Below, piece after piece: positions 26,991-39,349 of a stretch of DNA of 64,000 nt (position 1 is its first letter; the number at the start of each line of letters is the position of its first letter). The notes beneath the pieces are model-generated. The model was not told the origin of the DNA, did no database searches, and saw only the letters and a program-made list of their open reading frames with translations. The stretch comes from Buddleja alternifolia (taxonomy: Eukaryota > Streptophyta > Magnoliopsida > Lamiales > Scrophulariaceae). Both the position numbers and the translations under genes were made by a program. Location of the stretch: assembly GCA_019426215.1 (NCBI GenBank), contig CM033394.1:39430423-39494422 (forward strand), written 5' to 3'.

Positions 26991-27954
26991 CGTAGTTTGA
27001 TGATGAAAATGAAAACAATTTTTGGTTTTCCGATAGGGGTGGTCAGTGGTGGCAAAAAATGGGATTATATATATCTATATATATATATGGAAGAGAAGAC
27101 ATTTCTGATGTTACTCAGCAGACATTTTTTACTTGTATAAGTCCCCAAGGTCTGTTTTTATTTGTATTTGTTTCACGTAAACACAAAAAATGATTGTATA
27201 GATTGGGTATCATACACCAAACAGTTCAAATCAAGTCATTTTAGCGTTCACTACTATGCACACATGACATGACTTGATCTCAATTGTTCAACATATTGAA
27301 CACCAGAACTATACAAGTATTTTCCTGCTTAAAGATATAAGTTATGCATATTATCACTTTTGACGCTCTAATGTCGTCAACTATATCTTCAGTATCGAAT
27401 TGCATCTCCCATGAAAGTATTAAATGTTAGTTGATGGTATGTGTCTATTGGATATCCTAATTAGTTCCATGCATACATATTTATAATTATATCGCAACTT
27501 AAAATCTGAAGACTCTATGTCTCATTATCTTTTTTGTATGTTTGATGCGTAGTTCAATGCGCATAGTACAATCAAATTATACCGGTGTGAATCTATGTAG
27601 ACCATGTAACAAAGACTATAGTAATTTTACAAATTTTGTCGAAATTTTAAATTTAAAGGAATTTTCACCTTTTTAACTATCATAATCATTTAATGTCGAG
27701 TCAAATAGCAATTCTAACACCACCATGAAGAAATTATATGGTTTGTTGCACTGAATTACTAAAGATATTTTGCGCTAAAAAAAAATAAAAAATTACTATT
27801 GATATTCTCCATTGACATACAATTTTAGTATCAACAAAAGTGCTAGCTTATAACTCGTTAATCCGAGTTAGTCTAGACAATTTGTTGTAAATAATGTTTC
27901 ATCTTGTATTCAACTTTCCGAATGCATACTAAGTGCATTAAATATTTTCTTGGA
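26991..27954. other. RKD upstream flank
   Basis: AT-rich; a (TA) run at 27066-27088 lies just upstream of the RKD start and may include its TATA region. No gene recognised. Confidence 0.45.
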
Positions 27955-28579
27955 TATAATTTAGGGAAAATTACATCAACACGCACTGCTATTATATGTA
28001 ATTACACAAACTTATCCTCTTATAATTGAAATTACAAATATCTAACTCACTATAATTGAAAATTACATTTACCCTCTTGGAAACCCTCGGTCAATGGTCA
28101 AACAACACTTAATAACATATTTGCCCTTCACTTAAATTATTTAAAAAAATAAAAAAGACTGGAATAATACTTTTATTACAGCCGTACCCTCTCTTATAAT
28201 GTGTAATTACCAAAACCCCCCTCTTGTTTTTGAAATTACCAACCACCCCCTACAGGGTGCTAATTGTAAGTTTTTTAGGGGTTAAATTGTAAGAATTTTT
28301 AAATACATAAGGGGGTAATTGTAAACAGTGCATTATAACAAAGAGGTTTGTGCCATTTTAAAAATAAGAGAGAATGTTGGTGTGATTTTTCCTAAATGAC
28401 ATTTGGACAGAGACATTTTTGGAAGTTCACATGATGACGCCATAAAAAAACTGATCTCATGGAAGTAAATATAATTTTCAACTATAGTGAGCTAGGTATT
28501 TGTAATTTCAATTATAAGAGGATAAGTTTGTGTAATTACCTCTTATGGCAGTGTGTTGGTGTAATTTCCCTATAATTTA
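27955..28579. mobile_element. Foldback MITE with 9-bp TSD, possibly nested
   Basis: The element is 27964-28570 (607 bp), flanked by identical 'tataattta' (27955-27963 and 28571-28579). Its ends are 'gggaaaattacatcaacac' and, reversed, 'gggaaattacaccaacac'. The arms match for about 110 bp ('aattacacaaacttatcctc'). The middle (about 28176-28396) holds a second similar-styled pair of ends ('ttacagccgtaccctctc', 'gttggtgtgatttttcct'), suggesting a related element inserted inside. No coding capacity. Confidence 0.85.
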
Positions 28580-30095
28580 ACATAAATTACATAAATTTGA
28601 CATGTAGGTTTGATATGAGAAAACGTTTAGGATGAATAATCCGATGTGAATGAAAGTGAATATGGTAAAGTCGATTTAAGATATCAAAAGAACTAGTTTA
28701 CTATCTCCATAGTAATCTTTTAGTATTTCTTTGGTGCAAATTAAATGCTTATATATGTTTGGAATGTCTACAAATAACTCGTCATCCATTAAAATGATGC
28801 ATCACTATATTCTTGTGATCCTTTTAGTACGTTAACTCACCATAAATACTTCAAACTTTTTTACTCCAAATGAAAAGCCTAAATTCATGTGAAGGGAGTG
28901 TATATCACTATAGTCCTTTTGATTAAGTACAAGTTCCAATTCTAATTGAGCTCTTATTTTATTGTTCGATCGGCTGTGTCCTTGAATTGTAGCTCACATC
29001 AATTGATCATTTAATGATCTGTAAAATATTAAAAAAATTTATGATCCATAAAATATGATATCCCAAACTTGTGAAAGTTGAACTTCTTCAGTTCTTTGTA
29101 GTCAATAATTAATCAATTATTGGTATGCTGCATATATCTTGTAAGTGGAAAAGCAAAATGAGAAAACACAAATAAAAAAAATCTCAATAATTTATTATTT
29201 ACTAATGTAATTACTCAAATATATGACGCAAAAATATTCCTGAAATTTAATACCTTTAGTACCAACACGCTTTTAAACAAACTCAATTACTAAAAAGTAG
29301 AATATTCCAGTATAATCATAAATATATGTATAAGAAATATCTCAAATGGGTCCAATAAAATCAATGGCAGCGATTATATATTACGATACCTTTGTTTTTT
29401 TTTTTTTTCCGAACATCAAATATTACGATACTTTGAGTCTCTTAATCATGACCTAAAAGAACAATTACAAGACCCACTTGTTAACAACTAGAGAGTAATT
29501 CATAAAGGAATTTAACGCTCGAGATTCTGTTATAAATACTGTTATGATAAATTTGTATATATAAATCAAATCAAATAAACAATTTTAATTATCATGAAAC
29601 TCGGGTAATATGAAAAATAACTCCAAAGTGGTTTTGGTGTCGCAAATTAAGTCACGGAGTAGGGGCAGGGATGGACACGTGGAAGTGTCAAATTATCCAA
29701 ACCGTAAGAGTTGGAGCATTTTAGAGCATGTATTAATAAAATAAGAATGATTATAGTATATTATTGTACCAAATTATATTTTGAGATTATTTGATATAAT
29801 AACTATTAAAAAATTCATTTCTTTCCACGTGAATTTTGAGAATAGTCCAATAATAAGACTGTTTTTTTTCCCTTGAATCAGGCTTAAAAATGTATGTAAT
29901 GAAATTAAAAAAAATTAAGATTATTAAAATACATAGCACACTCAATGTCACAATTTACAATTTCGCCGATCCACAAAATTAAATATATCATCTTCACCAA
30001 TCATTACATTTTCTCTTGAATATACCTAAAATATCAGCTATTAGTTAAGATTTACAGAACGCTGGTGATCGGGAGTAATGCATTAAGAGTTAGGT
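28580..30095. other. AT-rich intergenic region
   Basis: No gene or clear element recognised on either strand. Confidence 0.6.
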
Positions 30096-30587
30096 AGAAT
30101 TATCCCAAGATTATTTTTTTGATAGATAGGAAGGGGGCTACCCTAGTTTTATAGATCCGACAACTCCGGACCCATAGTTATTATCTTGGGCCGTCGCATA
30201 CCATTCATGTCTTGAACATACGAGGTCATTGTTTCTCCTGGAGGATTATCAAGGACCTCCCATTGTCGACTTATTCCTTCTTTTGCCAGCATATCAACGA
30301 CTTGATTTACTTCTCGCGGTATATGATAGATTTGCATAGTCCATTTTCTTCGCAGCAGCTCCCAAATCTTATGTATGATATTGAAGCATTGGTGAGAATA
30401 AGAGACTTCATCTAAACTCCTCCAAGCTTCGTAGCAATCTGTTTCAAGTGTCACTCTTGACATTTTCAAATTCCATGCAAGTTGTAATCCATTGAGAATA
30501 GCCGTCAATTCTGATTCCACGACACTAACAAGTACCAGTTTGCCTCAAACAATACAACGTAGAGCTAGAAGAATTATCCCAAGATTA
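30096..30587 (-). mobile_element. 5'-truncated LINE with RNase H fragment and 18-bp TSD
   Basis: The insertion is 30114-30569. Identical 'agaattatcccaagatta' repeats lie at 30096-30113 and 30570-30587. The left end is a T run (minus-strand poly(A) tail). The minus strand encodes 'ESELTAILNGLQLAWNL', 'VTLETDCYEAWRSL' and 'IPREVNQVVDMLAKEG', the C-terminal RNase H-like (RVT_3) domain of plant LINEs. Only the last 450 bp were inserted, as usual for 5'-truncated LINE copies. The frame is open from 30520 to 30149, suggesting a fairly recent insertion. Confidence 0.92.
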
Positions 30588-31269
30588 GTCTTGCTTTGTT
30601 CCCTACTTAATAATCAATATGGGCCCAAAAGCATACTTCTCTATGTTGTACACTTGTACCCAACAGAATCATCACGGGTGGGCCCAGTCTGCTTGCTTTA
30701 GTGCATGCAGTGAAGAATTAATTATATATGTTTCCTCGTGTGCGCGTGAGTGTCGCTTCACATTTTATTGGATTGTTAGATACATGAATTGAACTCATAT
30801 ATACCCTAATGCACCTAAAAAAGTCGCACACTTTTGTGTGGAGAAAAGATGTAGCCCTTTTAGGGGAATGAATCTTTCTACTAATGATTTACTCAACAAT
30901 TGATATTCGATTTGTGTATATGTTTGGTTTTAAATAAGTAATTAAAACAGCAAACGGGATATGCACGCATTCCCACAAGTTTTTGTCTGCTTGTTCTTAT
31001 TTAACTTTAAAATTGCTATTTTCTATGCGCGTGAAAAAGAAAAAAGTTTAGTTTTTTAAAATAAAATCAATTAATATAAAAAAAATAAGTCCGATGTTTT
31101 CAAATAAGTGTGAATCAAATTTGAATCAAGATACAAAGAAGGAAAAATGAGGGAAAAAAGAGAACATGACAGATGAGAGAGAAAATGATAGAATTATAGG
31201 AATATATAAGAAGAGAAAATGTGAGAAAAAATAAGAAAGAAAAAGTACAAATTAAAAGAATACAAGAGA

Positions 31270-32653
31270 TAAAATATATGGATAATGTCACTTATGATCC
31301 TCAAAGTATTAGCTTTGTCTCACTTTGATCCTTAATGTTTTTATTACACTATAGTTCCTTATGTTTCATTTTAGTATCACTTTTGTCATTTCCGCCACAT
31401 TTTGGCCGGAAGTGTCAGCGCGTATGTTACACGCTCGATTTTTCAGGGGTGAAATGGTAAGATATGTTTGTCTGTTGCACTTTAGTCCCTGATTTTGTAA
31501 ATTTGTTGCACTTTGGTCCTTTTTACCCTTTTTTACCATTTAGCACCCAAAAAAAGCGGAAAAATCCCTTTGGCACCCAAATTAAGCCTGCCCCATCCTC
31601 TATATAAATGCTTGAAGATGCTTCGTTTTTTCCCTACCAAAAATTGAAAAATCATTAAATAATTTCAAAATCTCCCCAAAAAAATGACTGCTGCTACTAA
31701 TTATTGCGGAAATTTAGCCAAGCTGAGGTGTCCAACATGTGGAAAAATGAGGTGGCCTCGGGGGTTGCGACGGCGGTTGAGGGGATAAGGTGGGAGTCTT
31801 GGACGATGGAACTGGCGCCGTTTCCGTCAGGAGCGGCTATGTGTGTTATTAGGCTTGCATGAATCTAAGGTGGTTAAGACAGTGTCCATGCTTGATATTT
31901 GATAGTGAGAATGTGAGGAAGAATGGGTCAGAGCGAGAAGTGTATATAAACGAGTATATATAGGTGTATTTAAATTGTTGTAATTTATTAGGATTGATGG
32001 CTAATCTTGGGAGGACGTATTACCTTTGGTTTAATTTATAAGCAATTTCTTGGAGAAGAAGGAGGATACGTAATTTTGGGTTGTTTCACACATTGTTTCA
32101 TTTCGTATTCTATTTTTTATATGCACGTTATGTGTGTGTGTGTATATATATATATTTTAATATACAAATGAATTGGATCTTATCCACTAATTCCTTAGCT
32201 TGGCCAAATTTTCACAATAGCAAGTAGCAACATCCATTTTTTGGGAGGTTTTGAGATTATTTAGTGATTTTTCGATTTTTGCTTGGAAAAAAATGAAGCA
32301 TTTTCAAAAATTTATATAGAGGAGGGCGACGGCTTAATTTGGACTCCAAAGGGATTTTGCTCGCTTTTTCTGGGGGCTAAATGGTAAAAAACGGTAAAAA
32401 GGACCAAAGTGGAACAAATCTAAAAAATTATGGACTAAAGTGCAATAGAAAAACATATCTTACCATTTTACCCCTGAAAAATCGAGTGTGTAACATACGC
32501 GCTGACACTTTTGGCCAAAATGTGTTTGAAATGACCAAAGTGATATTAATATAAAACATTAAGGACTATAGTGTAACAAAAAATATTTTAAGGACCAACG
32601 TGAGACAAAGCTAATACTTTGAGGACCATAAATGACATTATCCCTAAAATATA
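31270..32653. mobile_element. Large foldback element with 450-bp arms and GC-rich core
   Basis: The element is about 31279-32644, with 'taaaatata' at 31270-31278 and 32645-32653 (9-bp TSD). Left arm 31279-31728 and right arm about 32193-32644 are inverted copies along their whole length ('ggataatgtca', 'gtgtcagcgcgtatgttaca', 'tttttaccatttagc'). The terminus resembles the MITE at 12926. The inner ends of both arms carry a short ORF facing inward ('YCGNLAKLRCPTCGK' on the left, 'CYCENLAKLRN' on the right), reminiscent of the start of a GRF-type zinc finger. The core, 31735-31850, is clearly GC-richer than its surroundings. Confidence 0.87.
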
Positions 32654-32819
32654 TAAAAAAGATAGTTGGGAGTTGAGACACTTTGTCAAAATTTTAGAAT
32701 ATAAGTGACTTCACCAAAATTGACAGTCCAATGTGGTTACTATAAGTCCCTCACTCTTTATATAATAATATAGATTTTCATAACTAATTCTTTTTTTTTT
32801 TGGTACAAAAAAGTTTAGG

Positions 32820-33030
32820 TAGAGTAGGCTTCGGTCAGGGTCTTAAATTTCACCCGAAATATCGAAATTTCGGGTTTTCAGGGGGTCTCGAAGCGAAATC
32901 GAACTTTCGATCCAATTTTGCAGAATACCTTCCGAAATCTTGACCAAAACCAGAGATTTCCCAAAATTTTTGTCGAAACTCGAAATTTCCCGAAATTCTC
33001 ATAGAAACCCGAAATTTCTCGAAATTTAAT
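32820..33030. repeat. 'cgaaatttc' short-repeat cluster
   Basis: Repeated palindromic 'cgaaatttcg/cccgaaatttc' words, about 10 in 190 bp. Probably part of an old DNA transposon; no ends identified. Confidence 0.5.
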
Positions 33031-34187
33031 TTTTTTAAATTTTTTTAAATATTTTATAGTTAAAATTAGGGTCAAATGATCATTCATATTAAAGAAAAGA
33101 TAATAAATAACCAACTATGTAAACCAATAAGCAATAAATTTTAATATGAATCTGAAAGTAATATTAGGCAATAAGTTAATAAAAATCCGAGTCTGAACCC
33201 AAAAATTATTTAAAAAAGATCTCACAAAAATCTTAGAAGCTTGATGTGGTTTTGAATAATGATTTTTACTAAAATTGTGGTACACTTTATTTTAGTGAAA
33301 TTCTTATGATATTTGATTATTATTTTACTACCATTATTTCATATTTTTCACAGTAGGTTTTAGTTATTCTATTTAATAAGATTCATTATGTATATATTAT
33401 ACGTGGAATATTATTAATGTAAAAAAAGCATAATTATGATATTTAAATTTACACAAAATATATTAAATAGATATATACATATATTCTTATATGGTATCCA
33501 GATGAAGTATTAACCACTATTTTCTCAATAGCTATTCTTAATACTAAAATATATATACGAATATCAAAATTTTTTGTTTTTATACTCTCATTGAAACAGT
33601 ACTCTATACGCGAAAAATTTTCAACCACTATTCCTAATATTAAAACATAAGACAACATTGAAATTTTTATTTTTTTATACTCTCATGTAACACTATATAC
33701 GAACTGATTGGAATTGATGCATGCAACTATTAGTCAACTTGGAGATTTTTAATATACAATATAAAATACCCAATGTAAAATAGTTGATTTATTCAAACAT
33801 TATTAAGACAACACCACAAAACGTAGCACGCTCAATGTTAATGTCTTATAATGTAAGATTATCATCACATAAGATGTATAGAGCTCGTTTACCGTAACTT
33901 ACTAAACACGTCGGACGTAGATAAAGCAAATTAATCCGATTGTTGACATGAAAATTTTGGCCAAATAAAAAGATTACTTGTAAATATAGTAATATATTAT
34001 AGTATTAATTAAATTTTATCTATTTATATTTGAAAGTTATCAAATTAATTCTAGAGTCAAATATAAAATTTAATTGATATTCTAATATTTATTTTTTAAA
34101 GTCAATCAAATCATACTTTGAAGTCTGATAAGATGAAATCAGATCAAATTGTGCCACATCTTTCAAGATAAAATCAAATCAAGATAT

Positions 34188-34398
34188 AGATTTTTTTTTT
34201 GGTAAGTAGGGAACCCACAGCCGCTATCCGAAGGTGTGCTCTTGGTAAACCCCACCCTCATGCAATAGCCCGCAAGCCACATGAGGAGGGTAAGCCGCAC
34301 TAGGAAAGCCCTGTGCGAAGGGCTCATGTCCCCAGAGCGGTTTGAACTCGGGTTGCCTTGGTAGGAAATGCCCTACCAAACCAACTCGGCCAACTCTT
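34188..34398 (-). mobile_element. tRNA-derived SINE, minus orientation
   Basis: On the minus strand it starts near 34398 with a box A-like 'tggccgagttggtttggtag', then a box B-like 'gagttcaaacc' near 34338, then a GC-richer body, and ends in an A run (T run at 34191-34200). No clear TSD was found. It is a different family from the SINE at 12632. Confidence 0.75.
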
Positions 34399-35017
34399 GG
34401 GGAAATATTTTGAAGAGATACAGGCAACTTGAAATGGATGATGAAGAAGAAGAAATCATGAAACTATCAAAGTACTCTCCAAAACTCTTCCAATTCCACA
34501 AACACGCAGTCTCTAAGCCTTCGAGCCGACTGCACAAGTCTTTCAAATTCAACTTAAAGTCTTAAGTTTCTACAACAACGAAGTGATGCAATCACGAGGT
34601 TTATTCATGTTCATCAAAAGCAACAAAATCTTCACCAAATGCAATCACATTCAAAGTTTGAGATGTTTCTCCTTCAACAAATCAAAGGAGGAGCACAATT
34701 TTAATTCAAGAACAAGCTTCGAGTCCTTGAATTATATTTTAATATGAAGAATCAGGGGATTAATTTTCTTTTAGGAGGTTTATCATAAATTGTAATTTTT
34801 AATTCAAAGTATATTTATTTTCTTGACTTGTAATATTTTTTGACATTTGAAAAATTTGTGTGAAAAACCTATATAATTTTCTTGGTCATTGGTGTAAATC
34901 TCGATCAATAGGCATGCAAACACATTAGTTTCCCTTCTTGAGAAAAATAAGATGAAAAGAGATATCTGTTTGAACACGATCATGCAAAAGTAATTAAATC
35001 TAGAGACTTTCTTTAGA

Positions 35018-35018
<1 letters not shown>

Positions 35019-35053
<35 letters not shown>
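35019..35053. repeat. (TA)n microsatellite
   Basis: Uninterrupted TA dinucleotides, about 17 units. Confidence 0.95.
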
Positions 35054-35055
<2 letters not shown>

Positions 35056-35306
35056 GTCGACACAAAATTTGTACAAGTGTCCTAGTAAATTTTGAGATGC
35101 ATAACTACTAGCAAGTGGCAAAACAAGAAGTTATATACTTACTCTTTTCCAAAAAGGATTGAAATTGTTTAGTTTGATATATATTTGTTTCCACTATGCA
35201 TGAATTCATAATTTCATATACTCAGAGAAGGAAATATAAATTAAAGAAGAAAGAAAAACCACCTACGCAAAAATGAATATTCATAATTTTATTAATTGTC
35301 AATGGT

Positions 35307-35805
35307 TGATGATGGTAAAAATCGCCACACAGTGATTGACACGTGATTGACCACGTGGGGTAAGGGAACCGAACCAACTCACGACAAACTAGATTAAATA
35401 TATATTAAGTTATAGACTGCACTTGGTTACTTTGAGTTGCCTACTTACCCAAGCAGTGTGAGATCAAGTCAGTTCATAGTTCTTTTGTGGGGTTACTCTC
35501 AATAGCCAGTGGATTTTTACTGGGGAAGTTGATCATGAGCCTCTCCCAGCTCCTGTAAGGTATTTATACGGAGCTGGTAGTGGGCTATGGGCCTAAATTA
35601 GTTAACAACCCATCAGGGTTAGTCTCCTTGAGATTATGGTCTCTTAGACTGATATTAGGACCCAACTATCTTGGGTGGGTTTTTCGTCCTTTTTGGACTT
35701 ATATAGAGGGTCCTCTGCGTATCCGCCCGCGGGTAGCAACCCAACTCATCTTGGGGGGCACAAGCAATTACCATAATATCCCTGGGTACTTTTTGGTGCA
35801 CAACA
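35307..35805 (-). repeat. LTR (3' LTR of the gypsy element)
   Basis: Matches 41404-41883 along its length. On the + strand it starts tgatgatggtaaaaatcgcc and ends gtgcacaaca. The neighbouring 'ccccccactc' at 35811-35820 is the polypurine tract on the minus strand. It contains 'accacgtgggg', a G-box, changed to 'accacatgggg' in the other LTR. Confidence 0.92.
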
Positions 35806-36135
35806 TAATGCCCCCCACTCCCGGGTTTTTCGAGTGGGATACCCGGGAGTAGAAATAATCCCGCTCAGGCAGTGCCATTTAACTGAGGAGATAGCTTGCT
35901 CTTTTACCCCTATTTTAATTGATTTAATCTATGACCCCTCCGCATTCAAGAAACACTCTTATAAGGGTCGTTAGCTTTTATCTGACGGAGTAGCGAGCGT
36001 CGCTTATTGAATAAAGGAGAGGGTGCCAGGAGATGACCTCCGTGCCTCGCGGCTGGTTGCGACTGGTCGTGCTGATCAAGTTGGTTGCGAAGCACTCGGT
36101 GCCTCGCGGTTGGTCGCGCTGGGCAAAGACCTTAG

Positions 36136-36642
36136 CCTCTATGGTGAATAGGCAAGGTCTTTTGCCTCGAGGTGAGGGGGCAAAATCCTCTGCCTCTATG
36201 GAGGATGGGCAAGGGATTTTGTCTCGAGGTAAGGAAGCAAAGTCCTCAGCCTCTACGGAGGATGGGCAAGGGATATCTTGCCTCGAGGTGGAGAGACAAA
36301 GTCCTTAGCCTCTATGGCAAATGGGCAAGGGATTTTGCCTCAAGGTGAGGGGGTAAAGTCCTCAGCCTCTATCACGAATGGACAAGGTCTTTTGCCTCGA
36401 GGTGGAGGGGTAAAGTCCTTAGCCTCTGCGGAGGATGGACAAGGGATTTTGCCTCGAAGTGAGAGGTCAAAGTCCTTAGCCTTTATTGCGAATAGGCAAG
36501 GCCTTTTGCTCAAGGTGGAGGGGCAAAGTCCTCAGCCTCTATCGCGAATGGGCAAGGTCTTTTGCCTCGAGGTGGAGGCGCAAAGTCCTTAGCCTCTATG
36601 GAGAATGGGCAAGGTCTTTTGTCTCGAGGTGGAGGGGCCTCA
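36136..36642. repeat. 57-bp minisatellite, nine units, in the LTR element
   Basis: Nine near-identical units of about 57 bp start 'cctctatgg(a/t)g(a/g)at', followed by 'gggcaagg' and 'ttttgcctcgaggtg'. As 57 is 19 codons, several + strand frames stay open through many units (repeating a LPRGEGVKSSAS-like peptide between 36033 and 36592). This strand is antisense to gag. Confidence 0.9.
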
Positions 36643-38381
36643 CAGCCTGGCCGAGCCAGGAGGCACAGTTCCTCGCGGCCTTTCCACGAGGTGTCATTTT
36701 ACCCCCGGGGGCCTGATGTACCCCGGGGTCTTGCTTAGAGGCTTGACGTTAAAGTCGTCTTGGCCCTCATTTGATTTTTCTTGGTCCTTTTTTACTTGAA
36801 ATTTTTTGCTTGTGCAATCTTTCCGACAGCATCTATAACAGGCTGGTTACATTTTTCCTACCCCCATGATTAGATTTGGTGGGTGGATAATTTTGACGGG
36901 TGGACTTAGCACCTCGTAGTGTTCCCTGCCCCCCACTCCTTAGTGTATTTGCATGGTTAACACCTTAGGGAGAAAGGATTGTAAGGGGTAGATGTTATCT
37001 TCCACTAGTAGAGGGCTAACTTAAATCTTGGTCTAATCCTTTACTTACGCCTTTTTGAATAAGTGGCGTTTGAATGTGTCTAGCAAGACTATCTCTTGTC
37101 TGCTTATTTTGCCATAGTATCTTATGCTTCATGAGCACAAGTTTAGGTACTTAGCCATTTTACATGCCGTTGGCGAGATGAATGGTAGGGGCGATGCCTC
37201 TTGGGCATTTTTGCTGTGTTCGAATTTACTCGTTTAGCAGTTCACCTTTTTTAAATGCCAAAAATAGCTTAGCCTTGAAATATCAAATTTCCATGGCCTT
37301 TGGGTATTAGGTAGCCAGTATTTGCATAGTAACCAGTTACTAGATAACTATTTGTTTATTCCATTCATATTTTCCCACTACTTACCCCCTACTCCTTAGT
37401 ATGTGAATCATATTTAGGAGTAAGTTACCAAGTGGTGTCTTTGACACCAGGGGGTTAAGGATGGTTCCTCGATGATGATGAGAGTTGTAGGCTCCGTTCG
37501 TCAAATGCCGACCATGGTGATTTTGCAGACTAATGCCCTGAGGCTTTGAGCCTCACTACTTTTCATTGGGGTGACCTTTGTCTTAATATTAGGAGGATTG
37601 GAAAGCCCCTAGTGTTCACTATTTGGAGCATGAAGCGAAATACCGCTTTGGCCACCCCGGTATGAGGTGAATTATTGCCCTTATTTGTATGTTGTGAGTT
37701 TTCGCCTTTGGTTTTAGGAGGTGAGTTCTTTGTGCGACTTTAGTCGTCACTTATTTTTAGTTGTATAATCTCAGTCCAGAACCTTAGTGGGGAGGGGGGA
37801 TCCAGAGCCTCAACCTCTCTTGGTATGGTGGATGGATTATCAGGTAGGCAATCCTCGTTTGAGCCTTTGTTAGCTCGGGGTTTTTTTCATGGATATTGAC
37901 TATCTCTTTTGGCATACTCTAACGGTTAGCTACTTAGCTATATTTTTTCCCTACTCATTAATTGTGCTAGTCAAATTTAGGAGTAAGTGACCATATAGTA
38001 AGGGAGTTGGAGAATATTTGTGTTTTTTGCCATTTGGTCATTGTCTCTCCCCATGTTGAGGATGAGGGGAATGGATAGTTATTCATGTGGCTACTTAATA
38101 ACCGGCTGTGGACTGATCAGCTTTTCAATAGGTGGCTATCAGTCTGCAGTTGTTATTTTCTTGCTAATACTCACTTCCTATACTACTCATTGGAGAATAG
38201 GTGTGTAAGTAATAGCAAGATAGTTGGCATGTGGTGCCTTGAGTATTTAACTTAGTCAACTATTACTTTCACACATTGGGAGCATGAAGTGATGCTGATT
38301 ATATATTTAGTTACCTCTCTTTTGCTATCTCTTTGGTGTTTGATAACAATGCTCGGAGCAGCGAGGTTTATTTTATTGAAT

Positions 38382-38692
38382 GGGTGACACGGTTCGTGAT
38401 ACCGAAAGTGACCATTTATTATGGGCTTGGCTGCCTCTAAGTTATTCTTATGGGTGACATGGTTCGCGTTACCAGAGGTCACTTGTTAATGGGCATGGAT
38501 GCCTCTTAGTATGTTCACAATCTCAATCCGTAACCTTAATGGAAGTGGGGAGGCCTTGTGTAAGTCCTCTACCTCTCTCGGTATTAACAGAGGGATTATG
38601 GGGTACAATCTCAATCCATAGCCTTAATGGGAGTGGGGAGACCTTTTGTAGGTCCTCAACCTCTCTCAGTACTATGGAGGGATTATGGGGTC
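38382..38692. repeat. Two tandem duplications in the LTR element interior
   Basis: 'gggtgaca(c/t)ggttcg(t/c)g' starts two units of about 65-70 bp (38382 and 38451). 'acaatctcaatcc(g/a)ta' starts two units of about 88 bp (about 38517 and 38605). A diverged relative of the latter occurs near 37767. Non-coding part of the element. Confidence 0.8.
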
Positions 38693-39349
38693 ACCCATTT
38701 TAGCGGTGCCACCCATATTGACCTTGAGTGGGGTCGCGTAAGGCCTCTAGTGGAAACGTAGTGACCTTCCAGGGATCTTATTTGTATTTCTGTTTTGCCC
38801 TTATGTGAGTGAAATGTTTAATCAACAATTATCGACAACAGCTGTCAAGACAACTCGTAGAATAGCAAAAATAAACTAAGTAATAAAATTTTGCAATAGC
38901 CTCAGTTGGATGTAAAGATTTCGAGGGGCTTTGGTTCTAGGTATTGTTAAATCATATGACGAAAACATCCAACACTTAATAAAAATACGCGGGGATGCCC
39001 TTAGGCACCTCAGAGCTTAAGTAAAGGTAGCCAGCACTGGTGGGCGTCCCCACTTAACGCTTGACTTGTTCAGTAGTAATGTAGGAGAAAAGATAGTTTC
39101 TGCTATCTGTTACCTGATAAGGCCTCATAATGCTTGACATCTTGTCAAGCTTGGGGGATATTTCCAAGGGGGGTCATCTTGATAGTGGTACCCACAGTGG
39201 TATCCACTGCCGATGCGACCGTTTCTTTGAAGTCTTGTCCACCAGCGGCAGTTGCTGTATTTCTGAAATAGGCGTTGTCTTCTTGGGGTGGCATGTCATG
39301 GTATGTGTCTTTTTCTTAGACCTCTGACTGTTGGGATTTAGACCAAGTG

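Noticed and set aside
36033..36799. Plus-strand frames called as host genes
   Set aside because: They are products of the 57-bp minisatellite inside the LTR element; kept as a repeat and a finding only.
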